Assembly: GCF_000787395.1 (NCBI RefSeq)
Contig: NZ_JRAA01000003.1
Coordinates: 1 to 64,000 of the forward strand
Direction: 5' to 3'
DNA from: Solemya velum gill symbiont
GTDB lineage: Bacteria > Pseudomonadota > Gammaproteobacteria > Chromatiales > Chromatiaceae
Length of the DNA: 64,000 nucleotides
The number at the start of each line of letters is the position of its first letter. Positions within the stretch are counted from its first letter, which is position 1. Below the pieces are notes generated by a model. It made no database searches and was not told the origin of the DNA. It saw only the letters and a list, made by a program, of their open reading frames with translations. Both the position numbers and the translations under genes were made by a program. Below, piece by piece: positions 46,243-54,122 of this stretch.

Positions 46243-47163
46243 CTATTCAGGCTGAATCGTGGCCAGGTGACGGCCAACCGTGAGTACTGCACCTGCCATT
46301 CCGAGCAGGGTGCCTGCGGGCAGCAGGATAGCGAGGCGCTGCAGGTCGAAGGGGTTCAGTGGCAGGCTGGTTGCATAGAGGATTTCAAGGTCGTGTAGTG
46401 GCGACTTGAGAAACAGCAGGAGCAGTGACACCAGCAACCATCCCAACAGGGCACCGCTGAAACCGTAGAGCATGCCCGTATAGAGAAAAGGCCGCCTGAT
46501 AAAACCATCTGTGCCGCCAACCAGCCGGGTGATCTCGATTTCGCTGTGGCGTGTGGCAATTTCCAGTCGAATCGTGTTGCCTATGATCATGACTACCGCG
46601 ATAGCGAGTGCGAGCGCAAGTGCATCGGCAAATCGTCTTGCTGTCTCGGTAAAGCTGTTGAGCCGTTCCACCCACGCCTGGTCGTATTCAACCAGGTCAC
46701 TCTCGGGCAGGGTTGCGAGATGGCTGACCAACTCTCCGATGGCATCGTTGTCCGAGATTTCGGACGGATGAATCAGAATGTGGTTCGGTAGGGGGTTCTC
46801 GTCCAGGGCATCGAGTGCATCGCCAAAACCGCTGTAGAGGCGAAATTCGGCCAGAGCATCCGCACTTGTGCGCAGTTCGGTTGAGTCAACACCTTCAATC
46901 TCTTCGATGGTGGCAGAGAGCAGCAGTGCAGCCTCGGCATCGACGTCTGCCTTCAGGAACATCGTGACTGTGCGTTCGTGACTCCACTCAGATGTTAACT
47001 GTTCACCCAGGTTTAACAGGGCGAGCAGGGTTGCCGGCAATGCCAGTGCTATAGCGAGAACCAGGACTGTCATCAACGAAGCCAGGGGGCGCTGAAACAG
47101 ATCGCCCAGTGCAATTCTGATGGCGCGTTTATGTTGCTCAAACACGGGCGATGGATCCTTCAT
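46243..47163 (-). CDS. ftsX: Cell division protein FtsX
   Basis: Membrane partner of FtsE; together they regulate murein hydrolases at the septum. 306 residues with four helices: an N-terminal one, a large periplasmic loop carrying WSHERTVTMFLKADV, and three C-terminal ones. Its start overlaps the end of ftsE by 26 bases. Confidence 0.95.
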   Translation of the reverse strand: MKDPSPVFEQHKRAIRIALGDLFQRPLASLMTVLVLAIALALPATLLALLNLGEQLTSEWSHERTVTMFLKADVDAEAALLLSATIEEIEGVDSTELRTSADALAEFRLYSGFGDALDALDENPLPNHILIHPSEISDNDAIGELVSHLATLPESDLVEYDQAWVERLNSFTETARRFADALALALAIAVVMIIGNTIRLEIATRHSEIEITRLVGGTDGFIRRPFLYTGMLYGFSGALLGWLLVSLLLLFLKSPLHDLEILYATSLPLNPFDLQRLAILLPAGTLLGMAGAVLTVGRHLATIQPE

Positions 47164-47794
47164 GCAGCTTGATTACGGGACGATTGAGTTGATTGATCAG
47201 CGCAAGATCATGCGATGCAATCAGAGTGGTCACGCCAATCTGGTTGAAGGCAAGAAACAGATCCATGATTTCACGTGATAATTCAGGATCAAGGTTGCCG
47301 GTTGGTTCATCAGCCAACAGAATCGGTGGACGCGTGACAAGGGCGCGGGCTATGCCAACACGCTGCTGCTCGCCACCGGAGAGGCTGGCTGGAAGGCTCT
47401 TCTCTTTTTTGAGCAAGCCGACTTTATCGAGCGCTGCGCGGACACGTTTGCCGCTGTCACGAGGCGATGCGCCAATCACTTGTAGCGGCAGGGCAACATT
47501 CTCATACACGCTGCGATCATTAAGCAGGCGATGATCTTGAAAAATCATGCCGACCTTGCGTCTGTGGAAGGGGATTTCCCTGTTTGGCAGTTTGGCCATG
47601 TTGCGGCCATCGACAATCAACTGCCCGCGTGTCGGGCGATCGAGCAGGGCAATCAAACGCATCAGGGTGCTTTTACCCGCGCCGGAGTGGCCGGTAATAA
47701 AAGCCATGGCGCCTTCCTCGATTTGCAGATTTATCTGCTTCAGGCCGTATTGGCCATCTTCAAATCGCTTGCTGACGTGATCGAAATGGATCAT
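47138..47794 (-). CDS. ftsE: Cell division ATP-binding protein FtsE
   Basis: ABC-type ATPase of the divisome, 218 residues. Walker A GHSGAGKST (about 36-44), signature LSGGEQQR, Walker B ILLADEPTGNLD. The start overlaps the ftsY stop by four bases. Confidence 0.96.
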   Translation of the reverse strand: MIHFDHVSKRFEDGQYGLKQINLQIEEGAMAFITGHSGAGKSTLMRLIALLDRPTRGQLIVDGRNMAKLPNREIPFHRRKVGMIFQDHRLLNDRSVYENVALPLQVIGASPRDSGKRVRAALDKVGLLKKEKSLPASLSGGEQQRVGIARALVTRPPILLADEPTGNLDPELSREIMDLFLAFNQIGVTTLIASHDLALINQLNRPVIKLHEGSIARV

Positions 47795-48792
47795 CCCTGG
47801 AACAGCGCCTCGACAAACTCTTCAGCATTGAAAGGGCGCAGGTCATCGACTGCCTCGCCAATGCCGATATAACGAATCGGCAGTTTCAGCTTGTCGGCAA
47901 TTGCGAAAAGAATACCGCCCTTGGCTGTACCGTCCAGCTTGGTGATGCTGATCGCGGTCAGTGGCACCGCATGGTTGAAATGAATCGCCTGCTGCAGGGC
48001 GTTCTGGCCGGTACCGCCATCGACGATCAGCATCACCTCGTGCGGTGACTGCGGATCGATTTTCTTGAGCACACGAACGATTTTGCTCAACTCGTCCATC
48101 AGGTTGCCCTTGGTATGCAGTCGGCCCGCCGTATCTGCGATCAGGATGTCGGTGCCACGTGCAGTAGCGGCTTCCAGTGCGTCAAAAATGACCGATGCAC
48201 TATCGGCACCTGTCTGTTGTGCGACAACCGGTACCTCGTTACGTTCGCCCCAGGTCTGCAGCTGCTCCACGGCAGCGGCACGGAAGGTGTCGCCTGCCGC
48301 CAGCATGACGCTCTTACCCTGTTGCTGATAACGCTTGGCGAGTTTGCCGATGGTGGTAGTCTTGCCGGCACCGTTAACACCGACCATGAGAATCACTTTC
48401 GGACGTCCCGCTTCAGGTTCGATCTCTGCTTTCTCTGCAGCCTCGAGAATGGCGCGCAGCTCACTTTTCAATTCATCACTGAGTGTCTGCGGATCGGACA
48501 GCTCCTTGCGTTTAACCCTGGCGGTGATGTCGCTGATGATTGTCTGCGTTGCATCAATACCGACGTCGGCAGTCAGCAGCAGTGTTTCCAGCTCTTCGAG
48601 CAGCTCATCATCGATCTGCTTTTTTCCAAGTAGCAGCCCTGCAAGGCCGTCAGAGATGGTGCTGCGCGTACGTCCCAAGCGCTCTTTGAGGCGTGCAAAG
48701 AGTGACGTCTCCTTTGCATCTGCAGCGGACTCATCAGCTTCTGCAGCTGCGATCTCATCTTCCTGTGACTTGTTTTTTCCAAATCCAAACAT
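47791..48792 (-). CDS. ftsY: Signal recognition particle receptor FtsY
   Basis: Receives SRP-ribosome complexes at the membrane. 333 residues: a short acidic A domain (KNKSQEDEIAAAEADES), then the NG GTPase domain with GVNGAGKTTTIGKLA near 137, LIADTAGRLHTKGNL and TKLDGTAKGG. The A domain is short compared with the E. coli protein. It is divergent from folB, 97 bases apart. Confidence 0.96.
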   Translation of the reverse strand: MFGFGKNKSQEDEIAAAEADESAADAKETSLFARLKERLGRTRSTISDGLAGLLLGKKQIDDELLEELETLLLTADVGIDATQTIISDITARVKRKELSDPQTLSDELKSELRAILEAAEKAEIEPEAGRPKVILMVGVNGAGKTTTIGKLAKRYQQQGKSVMLAAGDTFRAAAVEQLQTWGERNEVPVVAQQTGADSASVIFDALEAATARGTDILIADTAGRLHTKGNLMDELSKIVRVLKKIDPQSPHEVMLIVDGGTGQNALQQAIHFNHAVPLTAISITKLDGTAKGGILFAIADKLKLPIRYIGIGEAVDDLRPFNAEEFVEALFQG

Positions 48793-48889
48793 CGGTGGTT
48801 CTTATCTCCTGATTCACTACAATCTGCCTGCTTGCACACGTGGTGACATGCAGTACACTGGTGAAAGTCTAACTGAATCTTCACAAACA

Positions 48890-49246
48890 ATGGATATTGT
48901 ATTCCTGCAAGCGCTTCGGATCGATACCACAATCGGAATTTATGACTGGGAACGAGAAATTCGCCAGTCGGTTGTGCTCGATATCGAGATGGGTACGGAC
49001 ATTTCAAAGGCCGCCGCCTCCGATCACATCGATGACACCCTCGACTACAAGGCAGTTGCCAAGCGTCTCATCGACTTTGTCGGCAATAGCGAGTTTCAGC
49101 TGGTAGAAACCCTTGCCGAAGAGGTGTGCCGCCTGATCCGCGAGGAGTTCGGTGTGCCATGGGTACGCCTGACGCTGAACAAGAAAGGTGCCGTGAGTGG
49201 TGCCGAGGGGGTTGGCATCATTATCGAACGGGGCAACAGAAGCTGA
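48890..49246 (+). CDS. folB: Dihydroneopterin aldolase
   Basis: Folate pathway enzyme, 118 residues, starting MDIVFLQALRIDTTIGIYDWE. The catalytic glutamate lies in TTIGIYDWEREI and the lysine in LTLNKKGAV. The frame is open upstream into ftsY, but the family start is at this ATG. folK is 2 kb further along on the opposite strand. Confidence 0.95.
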   Translation: MDIVFLQALRIDTTIGIYDWEREIRQSVVLDIEMGTDISKAAASDHIDDTLDYKAVAKRLIDFVGNSEFQLVETLAEEVCRLIREEFGVPWVRLTLNKKGAVSGAEGVGIIIERGNRS

Positions 49247-49298
49247 TAGTTGGACTTTGGTTCAAACACCACTTGGTCACTTGAGGTACAGTCAGAAC

Positions 49299-49335
49299 AT
49301 CTCTGTTTTAGTGATGGAATAACCAAAACGGAGAT
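49299..49335 (+). repeat. Inverted repeat upstream of the exported PATR-like protein
   Basis: ATCTCTGTTTT and AAAACGGAGAT (11 bp with one G-U pair in RNA) frame a 15-base loop, 42 bases before the next start codon. No T-run follows, so it may be a 5' leader hairpin or an operator rather than a terminator of folB. Confidence 0.5.
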
Positions 49336-49376
49336 CTTGCCATAGTTCAAATCATGTTTTTGAGAGGGAACTCATC

Positions 49377-50477
49377 ATGAAAAACAGTCAATATCTATCA
49401 CGTGTCGTACCCGGTTTTGTTTTTTTCGGCTCCTGCCTGGCACCTGCCATAGCGAGCGCTGAGACCCCGGCAAACTCTGATTTTAAGGATGCTTATTACC
49501 ACCTGGCCCAGGAGAGGCATCTGTCACTACCCTACTTTACCAATTCGGGTCTTCGTTATCATCTTGCGGTGGGGTGCGAAGAGAAATTCGAAAAACTCAA
49601 CGTTGATCAGTCTCTGGTGTTGATTGACGGAAAACTAAGAGATGTTGTCAACATTGCCGTGGTGATGTCCGGTCTGTCTAACCAGGAAGGGTGGGGCGCT
49701 GATTGCGGCGTTGAAATTCTTGATATCTTCCTGGACGAGGTCAGTGACTTTCCTGGTGACCCGCATTTACGTAGTCCAGTCATTAACTTCATTGAGGGAA
49801 AACAGTTTGTTTTCGAGCGTAAAATCAACAACCCGTGTCAGGTCATTCCGAAAAACCATGCCGGAGTTCTTATTGGCGATGGCGCGTTTGGCTGGCAAAC
49901 AGGTTCATGTGCCCGGGACGTGGACTTGAATGGGCACAACTTCAGCATTGATAGTGGTTGGGGTAATCCTCTTCGCTACTCTGGATCCATCTCAGGTGAA
50001 GGGAATGTGACTTATTTGGGGGCAGGTGAAAGGTCAGCTTGCTGCAGGAATAATCTGCTTTTTGTGGAGGGCAGTGATCCCAATACCTATAGGGGGACGA
50101 CGACAGTCGCGCGCGGGATGATTGCTCTCGCAAAACCCTCAGGGACGAATGCGGTTTCCAATCACCTGGTGATCGAGGGTAGCGGAAGTAATATCGGTGT
50201 TGCGTGGGAAGCGTCTGATCAAATTTCCGACTATGGCACGATCGAAGTACGCTCTTCCGACGGCAAATTGAAAACCAATGGGCATTTTGAAAAAGTCGAT
50301 AAAATTGTACTGGCCGCAGGAGCGACTATCGATACAGGGAGTGTAGAATATGCAGTTACGATCGTTACTGGAAGCTTGATCTATGATGGAAACCCGATCG
50401 CACCGGGTCGCCATTACAGCAGGTATGATTATCCGGCATTCATTACAGGTGAAGGGTATATCTTAGTCGAAGAATAG
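49377..50477 (+). CDS. Exported protein with an autotransporter-type beta repeat
   Basis: A 366-residue protein with a signal peptide (FFGSCLAPAIASAE, cleavage near residue 29). Residues 215-265 contain a PATR-like unit, the passenger repeat of autotransporters: GSISGEGNVTYLGAG, then NTYRGTTTVARGMIALAKPSG. The last part predicts beta strands. No C-terminal beta-barrel is present, so it is not a classical autotransporter. It also has eight cysteines in its first 230 residues, odd for a beta helix. No family recognised. A terminator follows. Confidence 0.7.
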   Translation: MKNSQYLSRVVPGFVFFGSCLAPAIASAETPANSDFKDAYYHLAQERHLSLPYFTNSGLRYHLAVGCEEKFEKLNVDQSLVLIDGKLRDVVNIAVVMSGLSNQEGWGADCGVEILDIFLDEVSDFPGDPHLRSPVINFIEGKQFVFERKINNPCQVIPKNHAGVLIGDGAFGWQTGSCARDVDLNGHNFSIDSGWGNPLRYSGSISGEGNVTYLGAGERSACCRNNLLFVEGSDPNTYRGTTTVARGMIALAKPSGTNAVSNHLVIEGSGSNIGVAWEASDQISDYGTIEVRSSDGKLKTNGHFEKVDKIVLAAGATIDTGSVEYAVTIVTGSLIYDGNPIAPGRHYSRYDYPAFITGEGYILVEE

Positions 50478-50521
50478 GACTGTCGCTGAATGAGTCCGAC
50501 TCTGTAGAAAAAAATACAGTC

Positions 50522-50554
50522 AAGAGCCGGGGGGATACCATCCCTCCGGCTCTT
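50522..50554 (+). terminator. Terminator after the exported protein
   Basis: A perfect 9-bp stem AAGAGCCGG with an inner GGG-CCC pairing. It ends with TCTTTCACG on the plus strand, a short T-run. Confidence 0.8.
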
Positions 50555-50628
50555 TCACGATTCGTCCAGCGTGGCCAGGTAGATTCGGCCACGCAGGCAT
50601 GAAACCCCTTTTCCTGATACCTGACCTG

Positions 50629-51039
50629 CTATTTAGAAAACTGGACCAGGTTCGCGATCACTCCAATAGCAATTGATGTAAAGAGGATAGCAAGCGGGCC
50701 TGTTCTTGGTCTGCTGTTTTTCTTACGGTGCCTGGCGAGATTCAGGCAAAAGGTGGTCACGGCAAATGGGCCAACCAGGAGGAGAATATATCTGAAGTAA
50801 AATGTTAACAAATGTAAACCTGATGCTAAAGCTTCTGCAAGTCCCAAGTCATCCTCAGCCCACAGGGGTAGCACGATTAGTGCGCCCAGGCTTCCCGTAA
50901 AGATCAGCATGCATAACAGGAACAGGGCACGCGGAATCTTGACCGGCATGCCGTCAGATCGCCTGGTCACAGTCATGCTGAGAACAAACGCAGCCGGTAT
51001 GAGAGACCAGCCAAGCATAAAGGCCGTAAGCGAGAACAT
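50629..51039 (-). CDS. Small membrane protein, function unknown
   Basis: A 136-residue protein from the first ATG, with about four helices (FMLGWSLIPAAFVLSMTV, ALFLLCMLIFTGSLGALIVL, YFRYILLLVGPFAVTTFCL, LAILFTSIAIGVIANLV). The frame is open for a further 31 codons upstream (to 51132). Those codons read like a lipoprotein signal, but without a usual start codon. The gene is downstream of folK on the same strand. Confidence 0.6.
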   Translation of the reverse strand: MFSLTAFMLGWSLIPAAFVLSMTVTRRSDGMPVKIPRALFLLCMLIFTGSLGALIVLPLWAEDDLGLAEALASGLHLLTFYFRYILLLVGPFAVTTFCLNLARHRKKNSRPRTGPLAILFTSIAIGVIANLVQFSK

Positions 51040-51189
51040 TCCCCCATAGCCCGCCCCGCCGCTGGCGCAGGCTGTTGATGTTATCAGCAGGAGGGTTCCC
51101 GCAATGATTGTCTTTGTTGAAATATCGATTTTCTAACTCTTCCGTGTGTTCAGACAAATATCAGCATAACCCGGACTGGCTGTCCCTCT

Positions 51190-51663
51190 TTACAACCTGA
51201 TAAGTCGATCTTTCGGGGTGAATTCATCCCAGTGCTGTTGATAGGTTTTTCCGGTCAGTACATGCACCTCATCAGCAGCAACATCGGCAAGCGGCTTGAG
51301 TACAAAGCTGTACTTGAGGATATCATCACGTGGTAGCTGCTTACCCATCACCTCGATCACCTGGTCACCATAGGTGAGCAGATCGATATCGATGGTTCTC
51401 GAAGAGAATTTTTTCTCCGTGCGGGTACGCCCAAGTCCGGATTCTATGCTGTTGAAGAGTTTGATCAATTCCGCCGGTCTTTTATCCGTATCGTAACCGG
51501 CAACCAGGTTGATGAAATCCGGCCCCTCAAACCCCTCTGCCGGACTTTCGTAGTAAGGCGAGAGGATCGCCTTTCCCAGTTCTGACTCAAGTTGTGACAA
51601 GGCCTCAGTGATATGCAGTTCACGCTCGATATTACTGCCGATACTGAGCCAGATTCGGCTCAT
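51190..51663 (-). CDS. folK: 2-amino-4-hydroxy-6-hydroxymethyldihydropteridine pyrophosphokinase
   Basis: Folate pathway kinase. 157 residues from MSRIWLSIGSNIERELHI; that ATG overlaps the stop of the upstream gene, and earlier Mets lie inside that gene. The motif RTIDIDLLTYGD is the HPPK signature, with the substrate patch EGFEGPDFINLVAGYDT ahead of it. Confidence 0.95.
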   Translation of the reverse strand: MSRIWLSIGSNIERELHITEALSQLESELGKAILSPYYESPAEGFEGPDFINLVAGYDTDKRPAELIKLFNSIESGLGRTRTEKKFSSRTIDIDLLTYGDQVIEVMGKQLPRDDILKYSFVLKPLADVAADEVHVLTGKTYQQHWDEFTPKDRLIRL

Positions 51664-52562
51664 CTGAGATAATCCGGCACGACCTGGTCCATCGATGTCG
51701 CTGTCACTCCCAACTCGGCAAGGCCATCTCTCGAGCAAACAGCCGGTGTCTGCAGCGAGCGGTAATTATCCAGCGTAAAGGGTTTTCCGGGCACCAGGCC
51801 GAGTAGTGTAGCCTGCAGTAATGATGAGTTTTTACCCAGTGCAATAACTGTTTTTTTCCTGCCGGTATGTTTGATGATGTAGTCGACGATATCATGCAGA
51901 GAGAAGACCTTGGGGCCGCACAGTTCGTAGCGCTTGCCAAATGTCTCCTCCGAGCCAAGTGCATTGGCAAAGGCCTGTGCAACGTCATTGACATAGACAG
52001 GGGCAAATTTTGAATCAGGGCAGGCGAGGGGCAGCGGGCCTGGCAGTTTCATCAGCCTGTTGAAACGGTTGATGAAGCTGTCTTCTGCACCAAAGATGAC
52101 CGATGGGCGGAAGCTGGTAACGGCAATATGATGCCTGCTCAGTGTGTGAGCACGATTCTCACCTTCACCCTTCGAGCGTAAATAGTTGCTCTTGCCGCAG
52201 GACTCACTGGCGTTGATGGCGCTCATGTGCAGCAGGTGTTTAACACTGGAGTTAATTGCCGCATCGACAACGTGAGACACAAGTTCAGCGTGGATATCGT
52301 GATAGCTGCTGTTGCGGCTGGGGTTGAGGATGCCAACCAGGTTGATGACGGCATCACACCCTTTGAACTGCTCCTGCAGCTCTTCTGTTTCGAATTTGCC
52401 GATCTGCGTAACTTCACAGCCGGGGAATAGCTGTATGTCTCGTGCTCTGTGAGGCCGGCGGCTCGGAATACGGCACAGTATGCCGCGACGCGAGAGTTCA
52501 TAGGCAACATGCCGACCGACAAAGCCGGTGCCGCCGAGAATGCAAACTTTTCTGATTTTCAT
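51660..52562 (-). CDS. NAD(P)-binding SDR-type protein (NDUFA9/complex I-like)
   Basis: A 300-residue atypical short-chain dehydrogenase. The dinucleotide fold starts CILGGTGFVGRHVAYEL, with NLVGIL and SAINASES further on. Such proteins are related to the NDUFA9 subunit of complex I and to ubiquinone-associated reductases. The active-site YxxxK is SKGEGEN-like, so a catalytic role is uncertain. It is coupled to folK by an ATGA overlap. Confidence 0.85.
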   Translation of the reverse strand: MKIRKVCILGGTGFVGRHVAYELSRRGILCRIPSRRPHRARDIQLFPGCEVTQIGKFETEELQEQFKGCDAVINLVGILNPSRNSSYHDIHAELVSHVVDAAINSSVKHLLHMSAINASESCGKSNYLRSKGEGENRAHTLSRHHIAVTSFRPSVIFGAEDSFINRFNRLMKLPGPLPLACPDSKFAPVYVNDVAQAFANALGSEETFGKRYELCGPKVFSLHDIVDYIIKHTGRKKTVIALGKNSSLLQATLLGLVPGKPFTLDNYRSLQTPAVCSRDGLAELGVTATSMDQVVPDYLR

Positions 52563-52649
52563 ATTCGGATACTGCTTGAATCTTTACAACGCCACATCCT
52601 GAATCGATGTACCATTCACGTCAAGTAATTATGCAAGGAAAATGCCGGA

Positions 52650-53438
52650 ATGATAGACGTTCTCATTTATCTGACGGTCGGAGCGGCGGCTGGCGTGCTC
52701 GCCGGTCTGCTTGGTGTGGGTGGTGGACTCGTCATTGTTCCGGTGCTGGTCTACCTGTTCCGTACCCAGGGTTTTGATGAGTCGATTGTTATGCATCTTG
52801 CTGTTGGCTCTTCACTGGCAACCATCGTTGCAACTTCCATGGGTTCGATCCGCGCGCACCACAGGCGCGGAGCGGTGCGCTGGGAGCTGTTTCGTCGTTT
52901 GACGCCGGGCATTATTATCGGCGGACTTGTCGGCGCCTGGCTGGCGAGTATCCTCGAGACACTCTGGTTGCAGCGTATTTTTGGTGCCTTCGTCATCATT
53001 GCCGGTCTGCGTATGCTGCTCAGCAGCAAGGTTGAAGGGCACAATGATTTACCGTCGCAACTCTTCGTCTCGGCAGCTGGTGCGGTGATTGGTGCAATTT
53101 CTGCGATTGTCGGTATTGGTGGTGGCACCCTGACGGTTCCCTACCTGGCGTGGCACAGGATTCCGGTTGTTAATGCAGTCGCGACATCGAGTGCTGTGGG
53201 TCTGCCGATTGCGCTTTCCGGTGCCGTTGGATTTCTGATCAGCGGCTGGGGTAACAGTGCGTTACCTGGGTGGTCGAGCGGTTTTCTTTACTGGCCGGCA
53301 ATATTCGGCGTTGTGGCTGCCAGTGTACTGACGGTCTCTTTCGGTGCCCATCTCGCGCATACGCTGCCGGTGGCGACAATCAAGCGAGTGTTTGCAGTGC
53401 TGCTGCTAGTCGTCGGAGCCAAGCTCGTCATCGGATGA
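52650..53438 (+). CDS. TauE/SafE-family (TSUP) permease
   Basis: A 262-residue membrane protein of the sulfite exporter TauE/SafE family with about eight helices. Two related halves each begin with glycine-rich motifs: GVLAGLLGVGGGLVIVPVL and GAISAIVGIGGGTLTVPYL. Members export sulfite, sulfonates and other anions; the substrate here is unknown. Sulfite export would fit a sulfur oxidiser. Its last 33 bases overlap the convergent gene at 53406. Confidence 0.92.
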   Translation: MIDVLIYLTVGAAAGVLAGLLGVGGGLVIVPVLVYLFRTQGFDESIVMHLAVGSSLATIVATSMGSIRAHHRRGAVRWELFRRLTPGIIIGGLVGAWLASILETLWLQRIFGAFVIIAGLRMLLSSKVEGHNDLPSQLFVSAAGAVIGAISAIVGIGGGTLTVPYLAWHRIPVVNAVATSSAVGLPIALSGAVGFLISGWGNSALPGWSSGFLYWPAIFGVVAASVLTVSFGAHLAHTLPVATIKRVFAVLLLVVGAKLVIG

Positions 53439-54044
53439 GTTGTCGTCATCCTCTTCTTCAAAACGCTGGTAAAGGTAGGTGGTGCCAGAATTACTTCTCA
53501 GTGCCAGCAGGTCATCTTCAACTGCATAGCGAAAGCGTGTGACACGCAGGCCGTTGTTGAGATAGACGTACAGGTATTGCCCTTTTACCTTGTAGCGACC
53601 ATCGTGGTAGTCATCAACCCGGTAGAAACGGATCCAGCCGCGTTTGAACCAGATGCCGTCGCCATACTGGCCTAGCCAGCGCCCTGACAGCTTGGCTACG
53701 GGCGCAATGCGGAAGAAGGGAGAGTCCTCCGAGCCGAGCGGCAGTTCATCGAGCCAGGGATCGTCTGACGGGAAGGGTGTACGCCCATCTGAGCCGTTCC
53801 AGTTGAATCTGTCTGTAGAGAAGGGATTGGTAGTAAAGGGGTTATAGGGATTGCCATATCCGTAACCGTACAATTCATCATTTTCCGGCTTATGCTTGCG
53901 CATGGATTTTGCCATGGCCTCGATGCCATCGATAAAGGGCTGGCGTACTGAGTCCCTGTCCCAGGCAGCGGTAGGGCCATAGGTAGCGGCAATTGCAGTC
54001 TGTGAGAGAAGCAGCAGTGCGATTATCGGTAGCAGTTTTCGCAT
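53406..54044 (-). CDS. Secreted protein of unknown function
   Basis: A 212-residue protein with a clear signal peptide (LLPIIALLLLSQTAIAA). The middle has a low-complexity segment rich in Y, N, G, P and F (YGYGNPYNPFTTNPF). The second half has a beta-rich repeat region (KRGWIRFYRVDDYHDGRYKVKG). The end is very acidic (EEEDDDNSSDDELGSDD). No family recognised. It is upstream, on the same strand, of nothing in an obvious operon; slt starts 79 bases further. Confidence 0.7.
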   Translation of the reverse strand: MRKLLPIIALLLLSQTAIAATYGPTAAWDRDSVRQPFIDGIEAMAKSMRKHKPENDELYGYGYGNPYNPFTTNPFSTDRFNWNGSDGRTPFPSDDPWLDELPLGSEDSPFFRIAPVAKLSGRWLGQYGDGIWFKRGWIRFYRVDDYHDGRYKVKGQYLYVYLNNGLRVTRFRYAVEDDLLALRSNSGTTYLYQRFEEEDDDNSSDDELGSDD

Positions 54045-54122
54045 TGTGTTTTCCTGGTCGATTGCATGTGTCTGATTCTGATTATCCTTAACCTTGAGTG
54101 GAATATCCAGTGCAGTCTTGTA

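Noticed and set aside
48335-48889. N-terminal extension of folB by 185 codons
   Set aside because: The open frame is antisense to ftsY and is serine-rich shadow sequence; the family start is at 48890.
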